From contig JALQSZ010000004.1 in NCBI GenBank assembly GCA_023264135.1, positions 1-21,635 on the forward strand: a DNA stretch of 21,635 nt, read 5' to 3'. Made by a program: the position numbers and the translations under genes. Positions 14,827 through 21,635 of the stretch are shown one piece after another. Each line of letters begins with the position of its first letter. The first letter of the stretch is position 1. The notes below the pieces were generated by a model. That model did no database searches and was not told the DNA's origin. It saw nothing but the letters and a program-made list of their open reading frames with translations. This stretch comes from Acidimicrobiales bacterium. GTDB taxonomy: Bacteria; Actinomycetota; Acidimicrobiia; Acidimicrobiales; Acidimicrobilacustridaceae.

Positions 14827-16950
14827 TCAGTCGAGCAGCGACTCAGGCAGCTCGTCTTCGTGAACGATCGCAAGTCGTTTCGTTGCACGTGTGAGCGCGA
14901 CATACAGCGCGCGATTTCCCTGAGCTTGTTCGGCCACGATTAACGACGGTTCCACCACGATGACCGCATCGACCTCGAGGCCTTTCACGAGACCGACTTC
15001 GACAACGGTCACGCGGTGTTCGAGTCCGTGCCGCGTTGCGCGCCCAAACGCGATACCTGCGTCTTCGAGGCCATCACACACGTCGTCGATAATCGATGAC
15101 GCGCACACCACTGCTACTTGTCCGGGATCAACCGCTGCGCGTTCGATCAGTGTCACCGCCGCGACCGTTTCGGCAAGGCAGCCGGGAGCAGCGCGTTCGA
15201 TGAGTGGTTCCGCACCGTCTTCGCGAACCGAACGAGGCGGACGAAGATCCGGTGCCGCCCATCGCAAAACCCGAGCCGCGAGTTTCATGATTGGAGCCGG
15301 AAGTCGATAGCCAAGCGTCAGTTCGTTACGACGAGGCTCACGCTTCGAAGGAAGCAACGTAAGGATTTCGTCCCACGACTCGTGGGCCCACTGCCCGGTT
15401 GCTTGAGCAATGTCACCGACAACGGTCATTGATCCGTTGAGCGATCGACGTTCAAGCATGCGCAACTGCATCGGCGAGAGGTCCTGCGCTTCATCCACAA
15501 CGATGTGGCCGTACGTACGGATTTCGTCATCGTCATTGGATTCACCCTGACGGCGACGGCGCGGTTTCGGACCAAGCAGGGAGCGGGCTTCATCGAGCAG
15601 TGGCGCGTCGTCGTGAGTCCATTCGATTTCACCCACGAGTTCCGAACGCTCGCGATAGAGCGATTGCCATTCGTCTTCCGACAGAAGGGTTCCTGCGGCA
15701 TTGCGCAGCAACCCGCGCGCCCCATAGAGATCGTGCAGGAACTGAGCAGGCGTAAGCACCGGCCACATCCACTCGAGTGCTTCACGGATTGCAGGATCGC
15801 GGCGCAATCGTTCACGAACCTCCGAGGCCGCAATGTCGCCGCGACCGGAAAGCGCAAGTTCCGCAAAGAGTTCGTTTTCGACATATTTCCGTGCTGGATT
15901 GTGACGGCGATAGCGCCGACGGGCATCGGAAATGATCTGCGCACTTCGCGAGCGAGAAACGGTGAGTCGTTGCAGCCCGTACCCGACTACAAGGTCGGAA
16001 CGCAGCGCGCGCTGACGATCACGAATCGCACGAGACAAGAACGACACCATGCGAGGATCGCCCTTCACCCGCGACGTGAGACCAACGTCGTAATGACGAA
16101 TACTCACATCGGGAACAAGGTCGGCAAGAACAGCGAGTTCAACGCCAGCTTCACCGAGCGAAGGAAGAACCTGCTCGATATAGCCAAGGAACAAGCGATT
16201 CGGTCCAATGACCAACACGCCCTGGCCTTCGAGCGGGAAGCGATGCGTGTACAGCAAATACGCGGCGCGATGGAGTGCCACCACGGTTTTGCCGGTACCC
16301 GGTCCACCCTGCACGACCAACACACCCGGAAGCGGAGCGCGGATGATTTCATCCTGTTCGCCTTGAATGGTCGCGACGATGTCGCCGAGACGGCCAGTGC
16401 GCGCGGTTTCGAGCGCGGTGAACAATGCGCCTTGGCCGCGAACAACCTCGCCGGTATCGACTGTCGCTTCACCAACCGGCATACCGAGGCTCGCCAATGT
16501 CGCGCCGAAAAGTTCGTCTTCAACACCGAGCAACCGACGGCCGCGCGTGGCGAAATGACGACGACGAGCAAGGCCCATCGGTTGCCTTCCGGTTGCGCGG
16601 TAGAACGGCTCGGCCACTGGAGCGCGCCAATCGACAATCACCGGCTCTTGTTCGGAATCACTCACGGCAATGCGACCGATATAGAAGGTCTCCATGAGCC
16701 CGTCGGGAGATTCCGCTTCACGATCGATACGACCAAAGCACAACGCGGCATCGCCCAGTTGCAGCTGCGTCAGTCGGTTGTAGACCGTCTCGTGAATGAC
16801 CTCGCGCTCAAAACGCGCCTGTTCGGTGCCACCGCGACCAACCTCCACCATCGACGTCAGGCGCGACGCGGCCTGCCGCGACTCCTCGAGACACGCATAC
16901 GCGTGATCGATATAGGCCTGTTCGGCATCGAGGTCGGGATGGGGGGCCAT
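14827..16950 (-). CDS. HelD-like RNA polymerase-associated ATPase (UvrD-like superfamily 1)
   Basis: A 707-residue protein resembling actinobacterial HelD, which pulls stalled RNA polymerase off DNA and recycles it using ATP. The N-terminal region (about 8-60) is a predicted helical coiled coil (EQAYIDHAYACLEESRQAA) like the arm that enters the polymerase secondary channel. Next come IGRIAVSD and VIVDWRAPVAEPFYRAT (104-120), ATIQGEQDEIIR (193-204), Walker A GGPGTGKT at 215-222, Walker B VVDEAQD at 484-490, GDIAQATGQW near 512, and a C-terminal VALTRATKRL motif. The IVDWRAP and TIQxEQ segments distinguish HelD from DNA-repair UvrD/PcrA helicases. A GGAG sits three bases before the ATG at 16950. 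It stands alone, divergent from hemE. Some HelD relatives protect against rifamycins; that is not shown here. Confidence 0.9.
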   Translation of the reverse strand: MAPHPDLDAEQAYIDHAYACLEESRQAASRLTSMVEVGRGGTEQARFEREVIHETVYNRLTQLQLGDAALCFGRIDREAESPDGLMETFYIGRIAVSDSEQEPVIVDWRAPVAEPFYRATGRQPMGLARRRHFATRGRRLLGVEDELFGATLASLGMPVGEATVDTGEVVRGQGALFTALETARTGRLGDIVATIQGEQDEIIRAPLPGVLVVQGGPGTGKTVVALHRAAYLLYTHRFPLEGQGVLVIGPNRLFLGYIEQVLPSLGEAGVELAVLADLVPDVSIRHYDVGLTSRVKGDPRMVSFLSRAIRDRQRALRSDLVVGYGLQRLTVSRSRSAQIISDARRRYRRHNPARKYVENELFAELALSGRGDIAASEVRERLRRDPAIREALEWMWPVLTPAQFLHDLYGARGLLRNAAGTLLSEDEWQSLYRERSELVGEIEWTHDDAPLLDEARSLLGPKPRRRRQGESNDDDEIRTYGHIVVDEAQDLSPMQLRMLERRSLNGSMTVVGDIAQATGQWAHESWDEILTLLPSKREPRRNELTLGYRLPAPIMKLAARVLRWAAPDLRPPRSVREDGAEPLIERAAPGCLAETVAAVTLIERAAVDPGQVAVVCASSIIDDVCDGLEDAGIAFGRATRHGLEHRVTVVEVGLVKGLEVDAVIVVEPSLIVAEQAQGNRALYVALTRATKRLAIVHEDELPESLLD

Positions 16951-17048
16951 GGGCTCCGTCAGAGAGAGGTACGACCTTCCTCACAACGCCGGAACGTTCC
17001 AGCGGGGCTCAGAAGGGGGTTCTTCACTTTAGCGGTCCGACCCCACTT

Positions 17049-17059
17049 GGCCTCAGGCC
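17049..17059. promoter_or_regulatory. Short inverted repeat between helD and hemE
   Basis: GGCCT-C-AGGCC is a perfect 5-bp-arm palindrome in the 151-base divergent region, about 31 bases upstream of the hemE box. It may be an operator; its GC-rich content makes chance occurrence quite possible. Confidence 0.25.
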
Positions 17060-17089
17060 GCCGGATTCTCCCAAACGAGACCTTGTCGG

Positions 17090-17095
17090 TAGCGT
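17090..17095 (+). promoter_or_regulatory. Candidate -10 box for a leaderless hemEHY mRNA
   Basis: TAGCGT is followed by exactly 6 nt and the GTG start of hemE at 17102. There is no convincing Shine-Dalgarno or -35 element. Confidence 0.45.
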
Positions 17096-17101
17096 GGTGA
17101 C

Positions 17102-18169
17102 GTGACTGACGCAGCCGCTGCCCCCCTTCCTCCATTTCTCCGTGCCTGCCGCGGCATCCCCGGTGGCCCCGAGGATCGGGTCCCGGTGTGGTTCATGCGC
17201 CAGGCCGGCCGATCGCTTCCCGAATATCGATCGATCCGCGGCTCGGGCAGCATCCTCGATGCGATCGCCGACCCTGAACTTTCTGCCGAGATCACCATGC
17301 AGCCCGTGCGTCGATACGGCGTTGATGCCGCCATCCTGTATTCCGACATCGTCGTGCCGGTTGCCGCAATTGGATTCGGCGTTGACGTTGCACCGGGCGT
17401 TGGTCCCGTTGTTGAACAACCCTTCAATCGCGCTGCTGATCTTGAACGCCTTCGACCACTCGATCCCGAAGCCGACACTCCCTACGTTCTCGAAACCGTG
17501 CGAATTCTCGCCCGCGAACTTCCCGTTCCATTGATTGGTTTCGCTGGTGCCCCATTCACAGTGGCGAGTTATTTGATTGAAGGTCGACCGTCGCGCACCT
17601 ACACGCGCACAAAAGCGCTCATGTACGGCGACACCGATCTTTGGCACAAACTCATGGAGCGACTCACCGATCTCGCAATCGTGTCGTTGCGTTCCCAAAT
17701 CGACAACGGCGCCGTGGCACTCCAACTTTTTGATTCGTGGGCCGGCACGTTGAGTGCTCCCGATTACGAGCGATTTGTTCTTCCCCACAGTCAGCGCGTG
17801 TTTGCTGAAGTTGCCGATCTCGATGTTCCCCGAATTCACTTCGGTGTCGGCACTGGCGAACTACTTGGACTCATGGCGAAGGCGGGTGCCGACGTAGTCG
17901 GTGTCGATTGGCGCGTGCCGCTCGATGTCGCCCGCACTCGTGTCCCCGCCAACGTCGCGCTTCAAGGCAATCTCGACCCTGCACTTGCCTTTGCGCCGTG
18001 GGACGTCGTTGCCGAAGCAACCCGCGATGTTCTGCGCAGAAACGCGGGCAACCCAGGACACGTCTTCAACCTTGGTCACGGCGTCATGCCCGAAACCGAC
18101 CCTTCCGTTCTTGAACGCGTCGTTGAACTCGTTCACACCGAAGGCCGCTGCGATGGAGTCACACAATGA
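17102..18169 (+). CDS. hemE: Uroporphyrinogen decarboxylase
   Basis: A 355-residue cytosolic enzyme that removes four carboxyl groups from uroporphyrinogen III to give coproporphyrinogen III, without a cofactor. The substrate-binding signature PVWFMRQAGRSLPEYR sits at 28-43 with Arg33 and Arg37. Asp82, Tyr157, Ser212 (LFDSWAGTLS) and His326 (NLGHGVMPETDP) correspond to the known active-site residues. Length is normal. The start is GTG at 17102; it gives the expected N-terminus. It opens the hemE-hemH-hemY operon and its stop overlaps the hemH start (ATGA). With cobA-hemD elsewhere in the window it marks the heme side of the branch point at uroporphyrinogen III. Confidence 0.97.
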   Translation: MTDAAAAPLPPFLRACRGIPGGPEDRVPVWFMRQAGRSLPEYRSIRGSGSILDAIADPELSAEITMQPVRRYGVDAAILYSDIVVPVAAIGFGVDVAPGVGPVVEQPFNRAADLERLRPLDPEADTPYVLETVRILARELPVPLIGFAGAPFTVASYLIEGRPSRTYTRTKALMYGDTDLWHKLMERLTDLAIVSLRSQIDNGAVALQLFDSWAGTLSAPDYERFVLPHSQRVFAEVADLDVPRIHFGVGTGELLGLMAKAGADVVGVDWRVPLDVARTRVPANVALQGNLDPALAFAPWDVVAEATRDVLRRNAGNPGHVFNLGHGVMPETDPSVLERVVELVHTEGRCDGVTQ

Positions 18170-19077
18170 ACGCTGCAAAGAACTACGGACTTGTAGTGAT
18201 GGCCTACGGAACGCCACGCACGCCTGCCGATATCGAGCCGTACTACACACATATTCGACGCGGCCGCGCACCGGAACCGCAACAACTCGCGGATCTCATC
18301 GCGCGCTACGACGCCATCGGCGGCATCTCTCCGCTTGCGAGTCTCACCGAAGCACAACGCGCCGCACTTGAAACCGCGCTTGAAGCGCGGATGCCTGGCG
18401 CGTGGACCGTCGTGCTCGGACAAAAGCACGCCACACCGTTTATTGAAGATGGCGTTGCGAGATTGGCCGATGCCGGAATTACCGATGCAGTTGGCCTCGT
18501 GCTTGCTCCTCACTATTCCGGGTTCAGTGTTGGCGAATACCAACGTCGTGCCTCCGAAGCAGGGGCCGAACGCGGCCTGACCATGCATGCCATCAACAAT
18601 TGGCACCTCGAACCCACCTATCTCGAGTTCCTCACCGCAGCAGTTCGCGACGCACTCGCCGAACTTCCCGAGCGCACCACCGTGCTCTTCACCGCTCACT
18701 CACTTCCCGAACGGGTCTTAGAAAACGACCCGTACCCCGATGAACTCGCAGCCAGCGCGACCTATGTCGCCGAACAGCTCGGACTCAACAGTTGGTCGCT
18801 CGGTTGGCAAAGCGCTGGTCGCACGCCCGAACCGTGGCGTGGTCCGGACATCCTCGATGAACTCCGTCGCATCGCGGCCGAAGGTTCGGCCGATGGCGTA
18901 CTCGTCTGCGCGCAAGGTTTCACCTCAGACCATCTCGAAGTTCTCTATGACCTCGATATCGAGGCGGCAAAAGTGGCCAACGAACTTGGTCTCGCGTTTG
19001 GTCGCACTCGTTCACTCAATGCCGACGACATTGTGATGAACGCTCTTGCTGATCTCGTTGTCGCGCAAGTCCAATGA
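18166..19077 (+). CDS. hemH: Coproporphyrin III ferrochelatase
   Basis: A 303-residue enzyme inserting ferrous iron into the porphyrin; also called cpfC. It resembles the Bacillus subtilis protein over its whole length: VMAYGTPRTPADIEPYYTHIRRGR at 11-34, RYDAIGGISPLA at 48-59, catalytic His178 in FTAHSLPERV, and Glu258 in GFTSDHLEVLYD. Tyr14 matches the metal-facing tyrosine of the Gram-positive type. It has a single cysteine (248), so it cannot hold the [2Fe-2S] cluster reported for the mycobacterial enzyme. Within the coproporphyrin-dependent pathway the substrate should be coproporphyrin III rather than protoporphyrin IX. It overlaps both neighbours by four bases (ATGA), as in a tightly coupled operon. 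Confidence 0.95.
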   Translation: MNAAKNYGLVVMAYGTPRTPADIEPYYTHIRRGRAPEPQQLADLIARYDAIGGISPLASLTEAQRAALETALEARMPGAWTVVLGQKHATPFIEDGVARLADAGITDAVGLVLAPHYSGFSVGEYQRRASEAGAERGLTMHAINNWHLEPTYLEFLTAAVRDALAELPERTTVLFTAHSLPERVLENDPYPDELAASATYVAEQLGLNSWSLGWQSAGRTPEPWRGPDILDELRRIAAEGSADGVLVCAQGFTSDHLEVLYDLDIEAAKVANELGLAFGRTRSLNADDIVMNALADLVVAQVQ

Positions 19078-20483
19078 CAACTCGCCGTCGCGTCGTTGTC
19101 GTTGGTGCCGGTATCACCGGCCTCACCGCGGCGTTCACGCTGGCAACGAACCGACCCGATCTCGAGGTCGTCGTACTTGAAGCAAGCAAACGCGTTGGCG
19201 GAAAAATTCTCACGACACCGTTCGCCGGACGTCCCGTCGACTGCGGCGCCGACGCATTTCTTGCCCGCGTTCCCGAAGCGCTTGACCTTTGTCGTGAACT
19301 CGGACTCGACACGATTCTCACCGCACCGGCACAAAAGTCTGCCTACGTCTGGGTCAACGGTGGCCTCTCACGATTGCCGTCGGGACTCGTCCTTGGCGTG
19401 CCCACTGACCTTGAAGCGCTCGCCGCATCAGGAATCGTGAGCGCCGACGGAATTGCCCGCGCCGCGCAAGATCTCACGCGTACGGAATGGATCGACAGCG
19501 CCAATGGCGACGATCCCAACGGAGTCGACGATCAATCAGTTGGCCATCTCATTCGCGCGCGGCTTGGTGATGAGGTTCACGAGAAACTTGTTTCTCCGCT
19601 TCTTTCCGGCGTGAACGCCGGCGATGCTGACCACCTCAGCCTTGCTGCGGGCGCCGCACAGATCGCGGTTGCTGCTCGCAAATCACCGAGTCTCATTTCG
19701 GCACTGCGTGAACAAACGGCCGCCGCGCAAACCAACCCCGATGCCCCGGTCTTCCATGGCATTCCGGTTGGAACGCAAACGCTCACGGATCTGCTCCTCG
19801 CTCGACTCACGCAAGCCGATGTACCGGTGCATCTTTCGTGTCCAGTCACCGACCTTTCTCGCAACGGCAACGGTTGGCTCCTCACGACACCACTCGGTCC
19901 AGTTGCCGCCGACGAACTCATCCTCACCACGCCTGCAGCACCAACAGCGCGACTTCTCGACGCTGTTGCTCCCGCGACAGCGAGCGATCTCGGTTCGGTT
20001 GAGTACGCATCCGCGGCGATGGTCACCCTCGCGGTTTCGAAGAAGGACCTCGGCGTGCCCCTCGATGCCAGCGGATTCCTTGTTGCCCAGACCGACCCGT
20101 TACCAACACTCACGGCCTGTTCGTGGGCCTCGGCGAAATGGGCGCACCTCGATGATCCCGAGGTTGCGATTTTGCGAGTGTCGGCCGGCAAGCACGGCGA
20201 CACTCATGCGCTCGAACTCGATGACCCCCCGCTGGTCGAAGCACTCAGCGTCGACCTCGCCACCACGATGGGAATCGATGCGCCACCGATCGCATGGCGA
20301 GTCACTCGTTGGATCGACGGTCTGCCGCAATACCGACCAGGACACCCCGGCCGCGTCGCCCAATGGCGAGCCGGTGTGGCCAGCGATGCCCCCGGCATTC
20401 ATCTCGCCGGTGCCGCCTACGACGGGCTCGGTCTTCCGGCCTGCGTACGCCAGGGCCGCCAAGCTGCTGCCGCCATCAGCTGA
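19074..20483 (+). CDS. hemY: Coproporphyrinogen III / protoporphyrinogen oxidase, HemY type
   Basis: A 469-residue FAD enzyme, also called cgoX or hemG in various genomes. It removes six electrons from coproporphyrinogen III using oxygen to make coproporphyrin III. The N-terminus holds the dinucleotide motif VVVVGAGITGLTAA at 7-20 and the ribose-binding Glu36 in VVVLEAS, followed by RVGGKILT. The C-terminus has the second FAD segment, GIHLAGAAYDGLGLPACVRQGRQAA. The middle carries the oxidase signature ADAFLARVPEALDLCRELGL (59-78) and SPLLSGVNAGDADHLSL. Length fits the soluble Gram-positive type. It closes the hemE-hemH-hemY operon. The final decarboxylase, chdC (hemQ), which often follows in actinobacteria, is replaced here by a cell-wall hydrolase gene. 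Confidence 0.95.
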   Translation: MTTRRRVVVVGAGITGLTAAFTLATNRPDLEVVVLEASKRVGGKILTTPFAGRPVDCGADAFLARVPEALDLCRELGLDTILTAPAQKSAYVWVNGGLSRLPSGLVLGVPTDLEALAASGIVSADGIARAAQDLTRTEWIDSANGDDPNGVDDQSVGHLIRARLGDEVHEKLVSPLLSGVNAGDADHLSLAAGAAQIAVAARKSPSLISALREQTAAAQTNPDAPVFHGIPVGTQTLTDLLLARLTQADVPVHLSCPVTDLSRNGNGWLLTTPLGPVAADELILTTPAAPTARLLDAVAPATASDLGSVEYASAAMVTLAVSKKDLGVPLDASGFLVAQTDPLPTLTACSWASAKWAHLDDPEVAILRVSAGKHGDTHALELDDPPLVEALSVDLATTMGIDAPPIAWRVTRWIDGLPQYRPGHPGRVAQWRAGVASDAPGIHLAGAAYDGLGLPACVRQGRQAAAAIS

Positions 20484-20513
20484 CCAATTTTCGTCAAAAA
20501 CGGCTCTGGTCGG

Positions 20514-20615
20514 GTGAACTGTGACAAAAATTGTCACGGCTATTTTCCCTGTTCACAGCGTTTTCGCGTCGAAAATGTTGCGGCTGCGTTGCGAGACTGC
20601 GATGAAACCGCAACA
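20514..20615 (+). promoter_or_regulatory. Stacked inverted repeats in the leader of the NlpC/P60 gene
   Basis: Four pairings are visible. GTGAAC (20514-20519) pairs with GTTCAC (20551-20556) around a perfect palindrome GTGACAA-AAA-TTGTCAC (20521-20537). CGTTTTCG-CGT-CGAAAATG (20559-20577) is an 8-bp stem with one G-T pair. TGTTGCGG (20576-20583) pairs with CCGCAACA (20608-20615), ending 11 bases before the ATG. The set could be a structured 5' UTR, an operator cluster, or both. The GTGAC/GTCAC arms recall MtrA-type sites (GTNAC repeats), which control wall hydrolases in actinobacteria, but the 7-base spacing is not the canonical one. Confidence 0.45.
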
Positions 20616-20626
20616 CTTTCGTAACA

Positions 20627-21214
20627 ATGCGATCAACCCCCCTTGGCCGGACCCGCCTCGTTGTTCTTTCCCTTGCCGCACTCGTTCTCACGATCGGACT
20701 CGGGTTCGCTCCCCGTCCCAGTGCGGCGCTTGAGCCACTGCAGTCCACGGCCGCAATGACTCCCGCTGCCGCCACCTCGAGTTCCGTCGAGGCGACAGAA
20801 CCAATCCCCGAAAGCGGTGCGCAGCTCACCGCCGCGACCTGGCGCCGGGCGATCGGCCAGGCCGTGATCGATGCCGGCGAAACCAAGCTCGGCGCACCGT
20901 ACGTGTATTCCGCCGGTGGCCCCGACGCGTTCGACTGTTCCGGCTTCACCCGCTGGGCATGGATGCAGCTCGGCGTTGAACTCCCACACAACTCCGGCGC
21001 CCAGTGGGCTGCCGTTGAGCAGATTCCGCTCGACCAACTCGAACCCGGCGACATCATCTTCGACTGGGGCTTTGGCGGCGGTGAACCCGACCACGTCGGC
21101 CTCTATGTTGGCGACGGCGTCATGATCCATGCACCCAACAGCTCCGGCGTGGTGCGCTATGACTCCATCTACTGGTGGACAGGCGCCACGATCGCGGCTG
21201 GAAGGGTTCGATGA
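20627..21214 (+). CDS. Secreted NlpC/P60-family cell-wall peptidase
   Basis: A 195-residue exported cysteine peptidase, expected to cut peptide stems of peptidoglycan (commonly D-Glu to diaminopimelate bonds). Residues 1-34 form a clear signal peptide (RTRLVVLSLAALVLTIGLGFAPRPSAA). A Thr/Ala/Ser-rich linker extends to about 70. The catalytic domain follows: Cys104 in FDCSGFTRWAW, the linking ELPHNSGAQW and LEPGDIIF segments, His156 in DHVGLYVGDG and His168 in MIHAPNSS. No SH3, LysM or coiled-coil targeting domain is present, so this is a minimal form. The start at 20627 lacks a strong Shine-Dalgarno but gives a good signal peptide. Its stop overlaps the next start (ATGA). Confidence 0.93.
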   Translation: MRSTPLGRTRLVVLSLAALVLTIGLGFAPRPSAALEPLQSTAAMTPAAATSSSVEATEPIPESGAQLTAATWRRAIGQAVIDAGETKLGAPYVYSAGGPDAFDCSGFTRWAWMQLGVELPHNSGAQWAAVEQIPLDQLEPGDIIFDWGFGGGEPDHVGLYVGDGVMIHAPNSSGVVRYDSIYWWTGATIAAGRVR

Positions 21215-21635
21215 CCAACACATTGCGACGCATTCAACGAGGGCCAACAACGCCTGAACGAGTGCTCGTCGTCATTCCTGGTTATGGCGATCTGCCCGAA
21301 CCATTCCTTGAGCGCGCCGCGTCGTTCGATCCCGCAGAGCAGTGGCGTGTTGTCGTTGTCGAACCGCAAACGCCAAGCGAGCGCGGACCGTATTGGTACA
21401 ACGTCGACGACAACGGCCCAGATCCCGTTGCGCTTGCACACGCAGTTCGCGCAATCGACGCACTGTGTGCATCGATCCTTTCTGAAACCGAACTCACCGA
21501 AGACGCGCTCGTCATCGCCGGCTTCTCCCAAGGCGGAGCACTCGCGCTGGCCCATCTCGTTGACCCGACTTCCAACGTCTCGCCGAGCGCCGTCGCCGCG
21601 CTGGCCTCGTATTTGCCCAGTCGCGACGAGCACCA
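21211..21635 (+). CDS. Alpha/beta hydrolase, phospholipase/carboxylesterase type (partial, 3' end outside window)
   Basis: The first 141 residues of a gene cut by the window edge. VLVVIPGYGDLPEPFLERA near 18-36 is the opening strand and oxyanion region of an alpha/beta hydrolase. GFSQGG at 104-109 contains the nucleophile Ser106, in the G-F-S-Q-G-G form typical of the small carboxylesterase/lysophospholipase family. No signal peptide is visible, so it is probably cytoplasmic. The ATG overlaps the NlpC/P60 stop by four bases, showing translational coupling. The acid and histidine of the triad would lie beyond the window. Substrate unknown. Confidence 0.85.
   Translation, partial: MTNTLRRIQRGPTTPERVLVVIPGYGDLPEPFLERAASFDPAEQWRVVVVEPQTPSERGPYWYNVDDNGPDPVALAHAVRAIDALCASILSETELTEDALVIAGFSQGGALALAHLVDPTSNVSPSAVAALASYLPSRDEH

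Noticed and set aside
15505..17100. Long plus-strand open frame (531 codons) opposite helD
   Set aside because: Its translation has no domain and its composition is what codon-position bias of helD produces on the other strand; helD has full motif support.
20520..20538. CRP- or FNR-type site at the GTGACAA palindrome
   Set aside because: The half-sites are 9 bases apart instead of 6 for TGTGA/TCACA, and there is no TTGAT/ATCAA for FNR.
20484..20626. c-di-AMP (ydaO/yuaA) riboswitch before the NlpC/P60 gene
   Set aside because: Genomic context fits, but I cannot find the conserved GGGGGACCCA-like and AGCTAACCTCG-like segments, and the leader is short for this class.

Overview
This window looks like ordinary chromosome from an actinobacterium, most likely of the class Acidimicrobiia. 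The signs are a WhiB iron-sulfur regulator, a DtxR-family metalloregulator, a probable F420-dependent PPOX-fold oxidoreductase, a HelD-type RNA polymerase partner, a uroporphyrinogen methyltransferase/synthase fusion, moderately high GC, and many start codons sitting 6-8 nt after a TANNNT box as expected for leaderless mRNAs. The class assignment is inference. I see no tRNA, rRNA, CRISPR array, transposase or phage gene, and no gene-free stretch longer than about 160 bases.

Layout. Positions 1-3872 (minus strand) carry a tetrapyrrole operon read cobA-hemD, hemB, hemL. A 157-base divergent region with several palindromes and repeats leads to whiB (plus). Convergent to whiB lies a two-gene minus operon: a degenerate glutamate-dehydrogenase-like protein followed by a class I photolyase. 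Plus-strand genes follow: inorganic pyrophosphatase, a CDF metal transporter, a 1-Cys peroxiredoxin with a strong terminator, then a tightly packed run of ABC ATPase, FtsX-type permease, PPOX-family oxidoreductase, a sedolisin (S53) peptidase without propeptide, and a DtxR-family repressor. A HelD-like ATPase on the minus strand converges on the repressor. Divergent from helD is hemE-hemH-hemY, a tightly overlapping operon in the same order as in Bacillus subtilis. After a structured 143-base leader come a secreted NlpC/P60 hydrolase and an alpha/beta hydrolase cut by the window edge.

How it works together. The two hem clusters supply glutamate-1-semialdehyde to ALA (hemL), ALA to porphobilinogen (hemB), uroporphyrinogen III formation and its diversion to precorrin-2 (fusion protein), then coproporphyrinogen formation (hemE), oxidation (hemY) and iron insertion (hemH), fitting the coproporphyrin-dependent route of Gram-positive bacteria. 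hemA, hemC and the terminal decarboxylase chdC/hemQ are not here. The middle block mixes housekeeping (pyrophosphatase, DNA repair, peroxide defence) with envelope or export functions.

The least ordinary items are the dehydrogenase-like protein that lacks the expected catalytic lysine and dinucleotide-binding glycines, the propeptide-less sedolisin, the DtxR homologue with two altered metal ligands, the recurring leaderless-start signature, and the stacked hairpins before the NlpC/P60 gene. I found no clearly new multi-gene defence or mobile system.
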